NCBI GenBank assembly: GCA_002011075.2
Contig: MTMA02000006.1
Location: 155,842 to 219,841 of the forward strand
From: Candidatus Scotarchaeum otlingeri
Lineage (GTDB): Archaea > Thermoproteota > Nitrososphaeria > Geothermarchaeales > JDFR-13
Direction: 5' to 3'
Length of the DNA: 64,000 bases
Notes under the pieces: model-generated
Told to the model about the DNA's origin: nothing
What the model saw: the letters and a program-made list of their open reading frames with translations, nothing else
Databases searched by the model: none
In this document: one piece after another, positions 49,522 to 59,550 of the stretch
How positions within the stretch are numbered: position 1 is the stretch's first letter
Layout: each line of letters opens with the position of its first letter
Position numbers and translations under genes: made by a program

Positions 49522-50478
49522 ATGAGTTATAAGAGAAATAAACTCGTAGAGAAAATCCTTAATAGATATAAAGATATTATACCTGAATATGACTTTTTCA
49601 AGGAAGTCGTTTTTCATAGACCGTTAAAATCCATTAAGATTAATAATATAGTATACGATGAAAAAGAGATACTAAGCCTATTAAAAGAAAGAACCGCGTT
49701 ACATAAAATTGATTGGTGTAGCCATGCATACTATACAGAAGGGAATTATAAATTGGGCCGGTCGGTTTATCATGAATTGGGTCTCTTCTATATACAAAAC
49801 ATAACTTCATTACTACCACCCTTGATACTAAACCCTAAAGAAGACGACATTACATTAGATGTAGCTGCAGCTCCAGGCGGCAAAACAATCCATATGGCAC
49901 AGATAATGAATAACCAGGGAATAATCTATGCAAATGATAAGGATCCCCGGAGAATTAAACAGCTCATATATAACATAACAAAATTTTCAGTAACAAACAC
50001 AGTTGTCACAAATATTGATGCCCGATTATATCCCAGTATCGATCGATATTCAAAGGTTTTACTTGACGCTCCATGTACCAATGAATCCCTAATCTATAAG
50101 ATGAATACCCGGACTCTAGAGATGCTTTTATCCCAAAGGATATATAGAAAATACCATGTTTTACAGAAACAGATTATAAAGCGGCTGTCGATGCTTCTAG
50201 ATAAAGAAAGCTTACTTTTATATTCAGTGTGTACATATGCCCCCGAAGAATGTGAATATGTAGTTGAAAGCGCAATTAATTACGGGTTCGAACCCATAAA
50301 ATTAAATGCAGTCCCACTAAAATGCTGCAAGGGAATAGATGAATGGATTATAAATGGAAGGAAAATTAGGTTTGATTCAAGTGTGAAAAGGTGTATCCGG
50401 ATATATCCTCATCTAAATTACAATAAGTACCATGGTAGCACCGGGTACATATTTATCTCTCTCCTAAGGAGGTGTTAA
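49522..50478 (+). CDS. RNA cytosine-C5 methyltransferase (NSUN/RsmB family)
   Basis: LDVAAAPGGKTIHMAQ, LDAPCTNESL, YSVCTYAPEECE. Confidence 0.92.
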   Translation: MSYKRNKLVEKILNRYKDIIPEYDFFKEVVFHRPLKSIKINNIVYDEKEILSLLKERTALHKIDWCSHAYYTEGNYKLGRSVYHELGLFYIQNITSLLPPLILNPKEDDITLDVAAAPGGKTIHMAQIMNNQGIIYANDKDPRRIKQLIYNITKFSVTNTVVTNIDARLYPSIDRYSKVLLDAPCTNESLIYKMNTRTLEMLLSQRIYRKYHVLQKQIIKRLSMLLDKESLLLYSVCTYAPEECEYVVESAINYGFEPIKLNAVPLKCCKGIDEWIINGRKIRFDSSVKRCIRIYPHLNYNKYHGSTGYIFISLLRRC

Positions 50479-50960
50479 ATCTAATGACTAAATGGATACA
50501 TGTTAAAGAAGATATCGCCATATCAATAAAGAATAAGTTAAATCAACGATATGGCCTGCCATATAGGATGATGATGAATTGGAATTTTTATATGGATGAT
50601 AAGGGTGATATATGGTTATTTACTAGTAAAATATTGCCAAGAATTGATTTCCCAGGGATCAGATCAATAGGTCTAAAAGCATTTACTAAGAAGGGCGAGG
50701 TCTACAAGTTATCACATTGTTTAGGGCGGTTAATTTCCAAGTATGCAACAAAGAACAAAGTGGAAATAAGCCTATATATCGATAAGAAAGTTCCAGCCAC
50801 CATCAAAATAAACAATTTAACAGATGGAGAGTATATTGTAGCATGGAAAAAAATACCTATAGGAGTATCGGAAGTAAAAAAAGGTTATTTGATTATAGAC
50901 ATGCCCCGGCAAATACTTGAAAAACTGGATAGGGCTTTAAATGAAATCAGAGGCACCTAA
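50472..50960 (+). CDS. Hypothetical protein coupled to the NSUN methyltransferase
   Basis: 7-nt overlap with upstream methyltransferase. Confidence 0.6.
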   Translation: MLNLMTKWIHVKEDIAISIKNKLNQRYGLPYRMMMNWNFYMDDKGDIWLFTSKILPRIDFPGIRSIGLKAFTKKGEVYKLSHCLGRLISKYATKNKVEISLYIDKKVPATIKINNLTDGEYIVAWKKIPIGVSEVKKGYLIIDMPRQILEKLDRALNEIRGT

Positions 50961-51034
50961 ACATATTAAAGTCCATAACAGTTTATCTAAAGTATTTAAG
51001 TCTGCAATTTTTAAGATTAATATAGACGCAGCAA

Positions 51035-51157
51035 GCCGGGGTAGCTCAGCGGAGGAGCAGGAGGCACAGCCTCCTCCTAGGCCGGACTCATAAGCAGGGT
51101 GAAAGCCCATTCAACTGAGAGATCCGGAGGTCGCGGGTTCGAACCCCGCCCCCGGCA
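51035..51157 (+). tRNA. tRNA-Met(CAT, probable elongator) with 37/38 intron and a probable second intron near position 25/26
   Basis: GCCGGGG..CCCCGGC A; D arm GCTC..GAGC; extra hairpin AGGAGGC-ACA-GCCTCCT before stem CCGGA; loop CT-CAT-A; T arm GCGGG TTCGAAC CCCGC. Confidence 0.75.
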
Positions 51158-51513
51158 TCTAACCAAAAAACTTGCTGTTTTTCTAGAATAATTTTTTAAC
51201 AGAGCGTATTAAAAATATATATTAGCTGCTCATCAATGCTATAGGTCGGGTTGCATTTAGTTAATGGAAAAACTTTGGGGATTGTGTAGAAAAAACAAAG
51301 AAAAAGTTTTTTGAAGAAAAGTCATAAAACATTTATTAATGCACAGAAATAAATTCGCCAACTAAGGACGTCACAATAAGGAGAAAACATGTGTTCCACA
51401 TATAGCAAGATTCCATCCTCCAATTATCACATAGAGATACATCTAGTATTTCGTGAGGTATTTAATGCCTTAATAAAACTATAGCTACTAGATTTTTCAC
51501 TATAACCAGGTTG

Positions 51514-52623
51514 CTAGCCTTTGACGCTGGCTAGTAACGGAATAGGATCATATATTTCGTGGCCATATTTTTTGTATGCCTCTTCCAATTTCTCTATTAT
51601 ATTCGGGAACTCTAGGGCTTCACCAAGTTCTATTATTCCGATAGGAACATTCAAAGCCAATTTAAATATTGCATCAATTTTTTCTCTACCTGCGATATTC
51701 TCATTAATAATTCTGTATGCTTCATTGACGGTTACCGATATAATTAGTGAGGCATCGTAGGGGTTTCCTTCTTCTAGTAATGCATTTTCATCCCTCCATT
51801 CATAAAAGCCTTTTCCAGACTTCTTACCCACCTCCCCCCTCTTTATATAGTTAAGCAGTAATTCCTGGGGAATGCTGAATCTATCTCCATATACCTCTCT
51901 AAGGTTCATAAATATCTTATAAGCGGTATCCAATCCTATTAGGTCAAGCCCTTCAATTAATCCGAATGGCATACCAAGTAGTCTTATAGCTCCATCAATA
52001 TCCTCTTTCTTATCGCCTCTCTCCAAACTCAGAAGTCCTTCTGTAAATCCTGCATACAGCATTCTATTAAGGACAAATCCTCTACATTCTTTTTCGATTA
52101 ACACGGGTTCTTTACCTATCTTTTTCGAAACATCTATTACAGTATCAATAACTCCTTTTATAGTGTTTTTGCTTGGCACTATTTCTACAAGATTCATAAC
52201 CAATGGCGGATTGGAAAAGTGCATTGCACATATTCTCTCCGGGTATCTCAAATTTAGAGATATTTCCGTAGGTGTATAGCTTGAGGTGTTTGTAGCTATA
52301 GGTACATTTTTGTCTATAAAATCCTCCACTAAGCTCAACACATCTCTTTTAACCTTTAAATCCTCAGTTACCGCTTCAAATATGAAATCAGCGGTCCTTA
52401 GACAAGCGATATCTCTCTCATAATTAATTTTATATATAGAATCTGTGTTTTTTAGATAGCCCTTAGACACAAATTCCTTAATATTGGTACTATGCCTTTT
52501 TCTCGCTTTTCTTAATGCATCTTGACTAATATCTATAAGGTAAACATTATAACCGGCATCGGCAAATAATAAGGATATATCTGTACCCATCAATCCAGCT
52601 CCAATAACTCCAACACACTCCAT
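51514..52623 (-). CDS. 3-hydroxyacyl-CoA dehydrogenase
   Basis: VIGAGLMGTDISLLFADAGYNVYLID, RICAMHFSNPPLVMNLVEI, KSGKGFYEW. Confidence 0.92.
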   Translation of the reverse strand: MECVGVIGAGLMGTDISLLFADAGYNVYLIDISQDALRKARKRHSTNIKEFVSKGYLKNTDSIYKINYERDIACLRTADFIFEAVTEDLKVKRDVLSLVEDFIDKNVPIATNTSSYTPTEISLNLRYPERICAMHFSNPPLVMNLVEIVPSKNTIKGVIDTVIDVSKKIGKEPVLIEKECRGFVLNRMLYAGFTEGLLSLERGDKKEDIDGAIRLLGMPFGLIEGLDLIGLDTAYKIFMNLREVYGDRFSIPQELLLNYIKRGEVGKKSGKGFYEWRDENALLEEGNPYDASLIISVTVNEAYRIINENIAGREKIDAIFKLALNVPIGIIELGEALEFPNIIEKLEEAYKKYGHEIYDPIPLLASVKG

Positions 52624-52907
52624 ATTCCATCATCAAAAATAATTTTTACTTTACTTTATTTGTGTTAGGCACCTGATTGAAAAAGATAGAGATGAATAAT
52701 AGGCCTTCGATATGCTATTATATTATGTATATTATTGCTTGTAATAATAGAAATCGATTTCAGATAAGTTTATCACTGTTATTCACCTTATTATAATAAC
52801 TTAATATTTTCTTAATGAACACCGCATCACACTATCCTGCCTACTTTATGGTGATATATAGAGCATCCTTTTTCTTTAGATAGATTATTAGAAATCATTA
52901 TTTATGA

Positions 52908-53006
52908 TGGGGCCGGTGGGATTTGAACCCACGACACCTCGGTTTCTGTTTCCAGCTTAGCTATTGGGCTTCAGCCGAGCGCTCTCCCGGGCTGAGCTAC
53001 GGCCCC
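52908..53006 (-). tRNA. tRNA-Phe(GAA) with intron
   Basis: GGGGCCG..CGGCCCC A; stem CTCGG..CCGAG; loop CT-GAA-G; T loop TTCAAAT. Confidence 0.85.
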
Positions 53007-53077
53007 ATGGAAATGTTTTCCTAAATATTTTGTTGTCTCTATTTATATTTATTTATTATCGACTTAGCTAATGGTTT

Positions 53078-53551
53078 TTGATGAGTATTCGTCAAGTAAG
53101 CAAAAGAGAATTTAGAGAGTTGATGAGTCGTCTTAGCCGATATGTTCTTCCAGAGAATTTCATAAAGTCTAAAGATATAAAAAGTGTATCCTTCAGAGAT
53201 AAAGAATTATTCATTGTTAATCAAAAGCCCCTATTTGTAAAGATAGGTAGAATAGTAATTCCATATATTGAGAATAGTTGGTTATTGGAGCAGTTGCCCA
53301 AGATAATTGTTGATACTGGGGCGGTTCCACATCTATCAAATGGGGCAGACGTTATGATTCCCGGTATAGTATCATATCAACATTTTGAGAAAGATGATAT
53401 TGTATGTGTCTATGTAGAGAAGTATGATATTCCATTGGCCATCGGCGTAGCTTTACTATCTTCGGAAGACCTTTCTGGAGCTAAGCGGGGAAAGGCAGTT
53501 AGAAATTTGCATTACAGAGGAGATGAGGTATGGAGATACCTTAAGGGATGA
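53078..53551 (+). CDS. PUA-domain RNA-binding protein (MCT-1-like)
   Basis: IIVDTGAVPHLSNGADVMIPGI...VALLSSEDLSGAKRGKAVRNLHYRGDEVW. Confidence 0.88.
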   Translation: MMSIRQVSKREFRELMSRLSRYVLPENFIKSKDIKSVSFRDKELFIVNQKPLFVKIGRIVIPYIENSWLLEQLPKIIVDTGAVPHLSNGADVMIPGIVSYQHFEKDDIVCVYVEKYDIPLAIGVALLSSEDLSGAKRGKAVRNLHYRGDEVWRYLKG

Positions 53552-53640
53552 GGGACTATATATGTTTGAAGATTTAAATTATAGGAAGCTATTCCATCTA
53601 TTAATTGAAGTGTACCAATAATATGTGAGGTTGTATCGAG

Positions 53641-54093
53641 ATGGTAAGTGTTAAAGATGTCCCGGCTGATATTTATCTTAAAAAACTAAAAGAATATATT
53701 AAGAAAAATATTCATGAGGTTAAACCCCCTGAATGGGCTAAATATGTAAAGACAAGTGCAGCTCGAGAGCATCCCCCTGAGGACCCTGATTGGTGGTATG
53801 TAAGAGCAGCCAGTCTACTTAGAAAAATATATATTCATGGACCTATAGGGGTAAGTCGATTGAGAGAATTTTATGGTGGACGCAAAAATAGAGGTGTCAA
53901 ACCGGAGAGGCACTATGATGGCGCCGCGGGTAATATTCGAAAAATACTTATCCAGTTAGAGGCCGCTGGGTTGATAATGAAAACTCCAAAGGGTAGGGAC
54001 CTAACTAGGGATGGTAGATCATTAATGGATAGGTTAGCCGCAGAGGTTAAGAAAGAGATTAATATTACACCATGGTATGAACAGTATGCATGA
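53641..54093 (+). CDS. rps19e: Ribosomal protein eS19
   Basis: PPEWAKYVKTSAAREHPPEDPDWWYVRAASLLRKIYIHGPIGVSRLREFYGGRKNRG. Confidence 0.96.
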   Translation: MVSVKDVPADIYLKKLKEYIKKNIHEVKPPEWAKYVKTSAAREHPPEDPDWWYVRAASLLRKIYIHGPIGVSRLREFYGGRKNRGVKPERHYDGAAGNIRKILIQLEAAGLIMKTPKGRDLTRDGRSLMDRLAAEVKKEINITPWYEQYA

Positions 54094-54106
54094 ACGGTGG
54101 ATATAG

Positions 54107-54376
54107 ATGTATTACGGTAAGCCCGAGAATGAAAAGGAAAAAGAGGAGGAAGCGGCGAGAAAGGCGGAGATTCTTCGTAGGGCATTGACTATAGAGGCTA
54201 GACAGAGGCTGAGAAATGTATCTTTGGTTAGACCGGAGTTAGCCAAGAACGTCGAAAATATAATCATAAATCTGTACTTATCGGGAAAGATTACAGAACC
54301 GATCGATGATTCATCATTGAAACAGATTTTGTTACAGTTAACTAAGAAAAGAGATTTTAGAATTAGAGGGTTATGA
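54107..54376 (+). CDS. PDCD5-related DNA-binding protein
   Basis: RRALTIEARQRLRNVSLVRPELAKNVENIIINLYLSGKI. Confidence 0.9.
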   Translation: MYYGKPENEKEKEEEAARKAEILRRALTIEARQRLRNVSLVRPELAKNVENIIINLYLSGKITEPIDDSSLKQILLQLTKKRDFRIRGL

Positions 54377-54391
54377 AGAGAGGTTATGGTT

Positions 54392-54577
54392 ATGGCTAGG
54401 TATAAGATTCTGAGTGTTAAGAGGCGATTAGCACGGGCTTATAGATCAAATAAACCGGTTCCTATATGGGTGGTTGCAAAAACAATGGGTAGAGTGAGAA
54501 CATCCCCTGCTAGGAGACACTGGAGAAGAACTAAACTTAAAATAAAGAGAGAACCCTACTTCTCTCGCTATAGATAG
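54392..54577 (+). CDS. rpl39e: Ribosomal protein eL39
   Basis: MARYKILSVKRRLARAYRSNKPVPIWVVAKTMGRVRTSPARRHWRRTKLK. Confidence 0.94.
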   Translation: MARYKILSVKRRLARAYRSNKPVPIWVVAKTMGRVRTSPARRHWRRTKLKIKREPYFSRYR

Positions 54578-54591
54578 AGAGGTATGGAAAA

Positions 54592-54903
54592 ATGAGTGAA
54601 GAAAAGAAAGCTGATGAAACTATAGATGAAAAATATGATTTTGATATTGTAGAGGAAAGAATTTATACCGTCCCGCTATGGATTAAGTTGCGAAGGACGC
54701 ATGGCTTAAAGAGAGCCAAAAAGGCAGCCAAATTCTTACGGGAATTTGTAGCTAGGCATATGAAGAATCCTAATGTTAAGATTAGTACAGAGGTCAATGA
54801 ACAGATATGGGCACGCGGAATAAGAAACCCTCCGAGAAGAATAAAAGTAAGGGTAGTGAGGACTAGCGAAGAGGAGATCTGGGTATTACCATTGAAGGAA
54901 TAA
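54592..54903 (+). CDS. rpl31e: Ribosomal protein eL31
   Basis: RIYTVPLWIKLRRTHGLKRAKKAAKFLREFVARHMK. Confidence 0.94.
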   Translation: MSEEKKADETIDEKYDFDIVEERIYTVPLWIKLRRTHGLKRAKKAAKFLREFVARHMKNPNVKISTEVNEQIWARGIRNPPRRIKVRVVRTSEEEIWVLPLKE

Positions 54904-54955
54904 TCAGTTAACTATATTGAGAATATTATATTGTTGGAATCTAAAGTGAGTAATT

Positions 54956-55633
54956 TTGGAGATTGCTAGAATAAGTATATTGGGGAGTGTAAACATAGGG
55001 TTATATATAAAAGCTACAAACAAATATTTTCTTTATCATTCAGAGATCCTGGAGCGAAAAATAAAAACATTGAATAAATTCTTACGAACAGATGGGATAC
55101 CTATTAAACCACTAAATACGAGGGTTATCTCCCCGTTTATAGCTGGAAATAAAGACGGCGTTATCATATCAAAATATGCTGATGGAGATTTACTTACCAA
55201 TATAAAGAACTCTATGAAAGATCATGGTCTAAAAACGGTAGTATTAGATACGAAATATACTGCACTAGGTAACCTCACAGTTTTTAATGACCGTTACGCC
55301 TTAGTCTCTCCTTTAATCCCTATAAATGCTAGACGGCTAATTGCAGACGAACTAGGTGTAGAAGTTGCTGCATGCACCATAGGGCGAGCTTCATATATAG
55401 GCAGCCTTCTAGTAATAAATAATAAAGGAGGGCTCGTTTCACCTGTAATACGGGATGACGAGTTGGAGTTTATAGAAAGTTTCCTAAAAATTAATGTTTT
55501 TTCTGGGACTATTAATAGTGGGGTGCCATTTATATCTTCAGGATTGGTAGTTAATGATAAAGGTATCATTGTAGGTGAAGATACGGTGGGAAGAGAATTA
55601 TTTGTATTAACTCAAGCATTTGGGGGTGAGTGA
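54956..55633 (+). CDS. eif6: Translation initiation factor aIF6
   Basis: GSVNIGLYIKATNKYFLY, fivefold repeat architecture, cluster context. Confidence 0.92.
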   Translation: MEIARISILGSVNIGLYIKATNKYFLYHSEILERKIKTLNKFLRTDGIPIKPLNTRVISPFIAGNKDGVIISKYADGDLLTNIKNSMKDHGLKTVVLDTKYTALGNLTVFNDRYALVSPLIPINARRLIADELGVEVAACTIGRASYIGSLLVINNKGGLVSPVIRDDELEFIESFLKINVFSGTINSGVPFISSGLVVNDKGIIVGEDTVGRELFVLTQAFGGE

Positions 55634-56053
55634 ATGTCGAAAGAACTAGCAGGTCTCTTATTGGAGCAAAGACGTATACTGCAAGATATTGAATCAATAT
55701 ATTCTGAGGTGGTGCTGCTTGAAAGAGCCATCGTGGAGAGGCAACTCGCGATCTCCGCTCTTAATGCCTATAAGACTGTTGTTAAAGGCAGAGACGCGTT
55801 AGTCCCAATAGGCGGAAATATTTACTTGCCATCTCGATTAATACCCGACCAAAAGGCCCTGATAGGGGTAGGAGCAAATGTATATTTGAGTAAAGAGATT
55901 GATGAAGCTCTGTCAGATGTTCAGAGAGCGCTGGAGAACCTTAACAATATGTATAAAAACCGTCTTGAAATACTCGAACAATTAAGAAGAAAATATGATG
56001 AGCTGACAGCTGTAATAGCCGAGCTACGTATGAAACAGGAAGGAAAGAAGTAA
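55634..56053 (+). CDS. pfdA: Prefoldin alpha subunit
   Basis: Coiled-coil/beta hairpin VPIGGNIYLPSRLI...ALIGVGANVYLSKEIDEAL. Confidence 0.92.
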   Translation: MSKELAGLLLEQRRILQDIESIYSEVVLLERAIVERQLAISALNAYKTVVKGRDALVPIGGNIYLPSRLIPDQKALIGVGANVYLSKEIDEALSDVQRALENLNNMYKNRLEILEQLRRKYDELTAVIAELRMKQEGKK

Positions 56054-56054
56054 A

Positions 56055-56963
56055 ATGTTTGGCCAACTAAAGAATCAACTAAATAAATTATTAAAGGGTG
56101 TCAAAGAGAGGGAACTCACAGAAAAAGATGTAGAGGAACTGGTTGATGAACTAAAAATTATTCTAATTAGTAACGATGTATCGTTTGAAGTTGCAGAATA
56201 CATTTCTGACATGTTATCACAAAGAATACTAGGGATGAAGGTCCCTAGATTTGGTGGAGCAAACAACCTTATATATAAGGAGTTGAAGAGTATTCTCCAT
56301 GAAATCCTCTCTAGATCAGAATCCACAGATTTATATAGTATTATTAAGAAAGGACCTAAACATCCCTATATACTTGTTTTCTTCGGAGTTAATGGAGTAG
56401 GTAAAACGACAACTATAGCTAAAATAGCTTATCATCTAAAAAGTCAAGGTGTCAAGCTGGTGTTGGCTTGTTCTGACACGTTCCGGGCAGGGGCGATAGA
56501 GCAACTTAAATATCATGCTGATAGACTCGGTGTGCCGATGATACAACAAAAGTATGGAGCTGATCCCGCTGCAGTTGCTTATGACGCCATAGAGCATGCC
56601 AAAGCTAGGGATATGGATGTTGTTATTATAGATACCGCGGGTAGACAGCATAGTAATATAAACCTGATGGATGAGTTAAGGAAGATAGTCAGGGTTTCAG
56701 AACCGGATAATAAGATATTAGTTCTCGACTCACTCACCGGTAACGATGCTTATTCTCAAGCGCTTTATTTTAATGAAGGGATCGGCATAGATGGAGTAAT
56801 CTTCACCAAAGTCGATGCAGATAGTAAGGGAGGCGCGATAATTACAGTCGCCAAGCTTCTAGAGAAACCTATTTATTATTTGGGAATAGGACAAAGCTAT
56901 AGTGATTTAATACCTTTTAGTGCCTCATATATATTAGATAAATTATTTGAATTCAGGATATAA
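56055..56963 (+). CDS. ftsY: Signal recognition particle receptor FtsY
   Basis: FFGVNGVGKTTTIAKIAYHLKSQGVKLVLACSDTFRAGAIEQL, DTAGRQHSNINLMDEL. Confidence 0.95.
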   Translation: MFGQLKNQLNKLLKGVKERELTEKDVEELVDELKIILISNDVSFEVAEYISDMLSQRILGMKVPRFGGANNLIYKELKSILHEILSRSESTDLYSIIKKGPKHPYILVFFGVNGVGKTTTIAKIAYHLKSQGVKLVLACSDTFRAGAIEQLKYHADRLGVPMIQQKYGADPAAVAYDAIEHAKARDMDVVIIDTAGRQHSNINLMDELRKIVRVSEPDNKILVLDSLTGNDAYSQALYFNEGIGIDGVIFTKVDADSKGGAIITVAKLLEKPIYYLGIGQSYSDLIPFSASYILDKLFEFRI

Positions 56964-57000
56964 TAATTTCTTGTCAACATCCGATTCAATGGCGATAGTG

Positions 57001-57930
57001 ATGGTTAAGCGTGATTTACTAACTATAGACGATATAAATCTAGAGGAGGTCATACAGCTCATAGATCTAGGACTTAAGATAAAGAGAGGTATAATAGATG
57101 TTTCAAAGGATCTTAATGGAAAAATTATGGCGATGATTTTCCAGAAGCCCTCAACTAGAACAAGGGTTTCCTTTGAGGTGGCCATGATTGAGATGGGTGG
57201 TCACGCATTATATTTAGGATGGGATCAGCTGCAACTTGGAAGGGGAGAAACTATCGCCGATACAGCGCGTGTTCTCAGTAGATATGTGGATATTATCATG
57301 GCTCGAGTATATAGGCATGCTGATATAGCCGAGTTATCTAAATATTCATCTATTCCTGTAATAAACGGGTTATCTGATTTATATCACCCAGTTCAGATTT
57401 TATCAGATCTACTGACTATCCAAGAGGTTTTTGGAAAGCTTAAGGGATTAAAGTTGGCTTTTATTGGAGACGGCTCAAGTAATGTGTGTCATTCACTATT
57501 ATTAGGATGCACAAAAGTTGGTATAGATATTTCTGTGGCTACTCCCAAAGAATTTCCCCCCAATAGAAATGTATTAAATAAAGCCTATGATTACATAAGA
57601 GTATCCGGTTCCTATATCAAAGTTACCGATGATCCCCATATAGCCGCTAAGGATGCCGATATTATCTACACAGATACATTTGTATCTATGGGGTTCGAGG
57701 AGGAAAGGGAAAAACGCATCAGAATATTTATCCCTAGATATCAGGTAACCAAAAATATTATGTCTAAAGCAAATAGTAGAGCCGTCTTCATGCACTGCTT
57801 ACCTGCACATAGAGGCGAGGAAGTCTCTGATGAGGTTATAGATGGAGACCAATCTATAGTATGGGACCAGGCTGAAAATAGACTCCATATGCAAAAAGCA
57901 ATATTAAGGTGGCTACTTGCCGATGTCTAG
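57001..57930 (+). CDS. argF: Ornithine carbamoyltransferase
   Basis: FQKPSTRTRVSFEVAM, HPVQILSDLLTI, MHCLPAHRGEEVSDEV. Confidence 0.94.
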   Translation: MVKRDLLTIDDINLEEVIQLIDLGLKIKRGIIDVSKDLNGKIMAMIFQKPSTRTRVSFEVAMIEMGGHALYLGWDQLQLGRGETIADTARVLSRYVDIIMARVYRHADIAELSKYSSIPVINGLSDLYHPVQILSDLLTIQEVFGKLKGLKLAFIGDGSSNVCHSLLLGCTKVGIDISVATPKEFPPNRNVLNKAYDYIRVSGSYIKVTDDPHIAAKDADIIYTDTFVSMGFEEEREKRIRIFIPRYQVTKNIMSKANSRAVFMHCLPAHRGEEVSDEVIDGDQSIVWDQAENRLHMQKAILRWLLADV

Positions 57931-58741
57931 AGAATGTAATGTTTTGTTTGTATATAGTAATCAGGATGTAGCCGGTATTTCGATGGCTAAATATTTAATT
58001 GATCTTCTCAATATGGAGAAACTTGATGCTAAGACCTTCAAATATAAAGATTATTTATTGATTCAAGTTGATCAAGATATAATATTTACAGACGGTATAG
58101 AGGAATCACTGGATATAAACCCCAATTTAATAATTTTCTTGTCTAGACATAGTTCGACAGCTCATATAAAGACCCTAAGTGTTCATGTGACAGGGAATCC
58201 CTTGGAATATAAGGAGTATGGCGGTGAGAAATACGAGCTAGCGCCTACGGACCCGATTTTAATGAGAACAACTCTTCTAAATATATATGATTACGCAGAT
58301 AGAATCAACTTGACAAAGGAATATACAGTGACCATGGAGGTTACCCATCACGGCCCGACCAAGATATATGCGCCATCATTCTTTGTGGAGGTAGGGTCCA
58401 CAGTAGAGGAGTGGAAAGATAGGAGGGCTTCAAAAGTTGTTGTGGATGCAGTTTTAGAGGCTATTAAGAATCCCATAGGCGGGATCCCATCAGTGGGGTT
58501 GGGCGGCCCTCATTATGCACCTACTTTCACCAGATATGTCATAGATAAAGATTACGCTGTGGGACATATATTATCGAAATATGTTTTGGATAAAATTAAT
58601 GAAGAAGTATTAAGACAGAGTTTCAAAAAAACGTTGAATGCAGATACAGCATTATTTGACTGGAAAGGCATAAAGGGTGGAACTAGAAGAAAGTTAAGGG
58701 AGCTTATAGAGGATTGGGGGTATAGAGTGATAAGAATATAA
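57917..58741 (+). CDS. dtdA: Archaeal D-aminoacyl-tRNA deacylase
   Basis: LIIFLSRHSSTAHIKTLSVHVTGNP, MEVTHHGPTKIYAPSFFVEVGSTVEEW. Confidence 0.9.
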   Translation: MPMSRECNVLFVYSNQDVAGISMAKYLIDLLNMEKLDAKTFKYKDYLLIQVDQDIIFTDGIEESLDINPNLIIFLSRHSSTAHIKTLSVHVTGNPLEYKEYGGEKYELAPTDPILMRTTLLNIYDYADRINLTKEYTVTMEVTHHGPTKIYAPSFFVEVGSTVEEWKDRRASKVVVDAVLEAIKNPIGGIPSVGLGGPHYAPTFTRYVIDKDYAVGHILSKYVLDKINEEVLRQSFKKTLNADTALFDWKGIKGGTRRKLRELIEDWGYRVIRI

Positions 58742-58901
58742 ATCGAGATTTTGGTGTAGATAATATCTCTATTTCTCGGGCGCTGAACCTCTATATCCTA
58801 TAATAGCATTAAAACCTTAGGGTAAATTAAAAGTATAAAAATAAAAATAAGTATGATAAGTATGATAATATAGTCGGTTTGACAGATAGGTGTATGATTA
58901 A

Positions 58902-59072
58902 ATGTCTACATTGAGGAGATACCTGGATATATTAAAATTGGCACAGAAGCCCTCGTGGGAGGAATTTAGTAAATACTCTAGGTTAGTCGTTATTGGTATG
59001 GCATTGCTAGGCGTTATTGCCTTTATAGTAAAGATAATTATGACTCTTGCGACGCTACCATTGTTGGGGTGA
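58902..59072 (+). CDS. secE: SecE/Sec61-gamma (56 aa; below track cutoff)
   Basis: Manual translation MSTLRRYLDILKLAQKPSWEEFSKYSRLVVIGMALLGVIAFIVKIIMTLATLPLLG; directly upstream of spt5. Confidence 0.92.
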   Translation: MSTLRRYLDILKLAQKPSWEEFSKYSRLVVIGMALLGVIAFIVKIIMTLATLPLLG

Positions 59073-59533
59073 CATCGTTGACGGACCTCACTTCAAATAA
59101 GTTCTTTGCTATAAGGGTGACGGGGGGGCAAGAAGAGAATGTAGCGAAGATAATTAGGCAGAGAGTTGAAGCTGAAAACCTTCCTATATATTCAATTTTA
59201 ATTCCACCCGGGACCAAAGGCTTATTAATTATTGAAGCGGACAATGCAAATGTTGTTAGTGATGCTGTTAGTGGTATAAAATATTTTAAGAGGATGGTCT
59301 TCGGCACAGTTTCGCCCGAAGAGGTTATTGCCGTGGTAAAAGCCAAAATTGAGGAGGAAGAATTCAAGGTTGGTGATATTGTAGAGGTTATCTCAGGTCC
59401 CTTTAGAGATATGAAGGCCAGAGTTATGAGGGTTGATAAGGATAAAAAAGAGGTTGTTATTGAGTTTCTGGATAGATCTGTAACTTTACCAATAACTGTT
59501 TCAACCGATATGTTAAAGAGGTCTAAAGGCTAG
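59069..59533 (+). CDS. spt5: Transcription elongation factor Spt5 (NusG)
   Basis: FFAIRVTGGQEENVAKII NGN and VGDIVEVISGPFRDMKARVMRVD KOW. Confidence 0.95.
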   Translation: MTSLTDLTSNKFFAIRVTGGQEENVAKIIRQRVEAENLPIYSILIPPGTKGLLIIEADNANVVSDAVSGIKYFKRMVFGTVSPEEVIAVVKAKIEEEEFKVGDIVEVISGPFRDMKARVMRVDKDKKEVVIEFLDRSVTLPITVSTDMLKRSKG

Positions 59534-59550
59534 AAAGGAGGTTATATATA

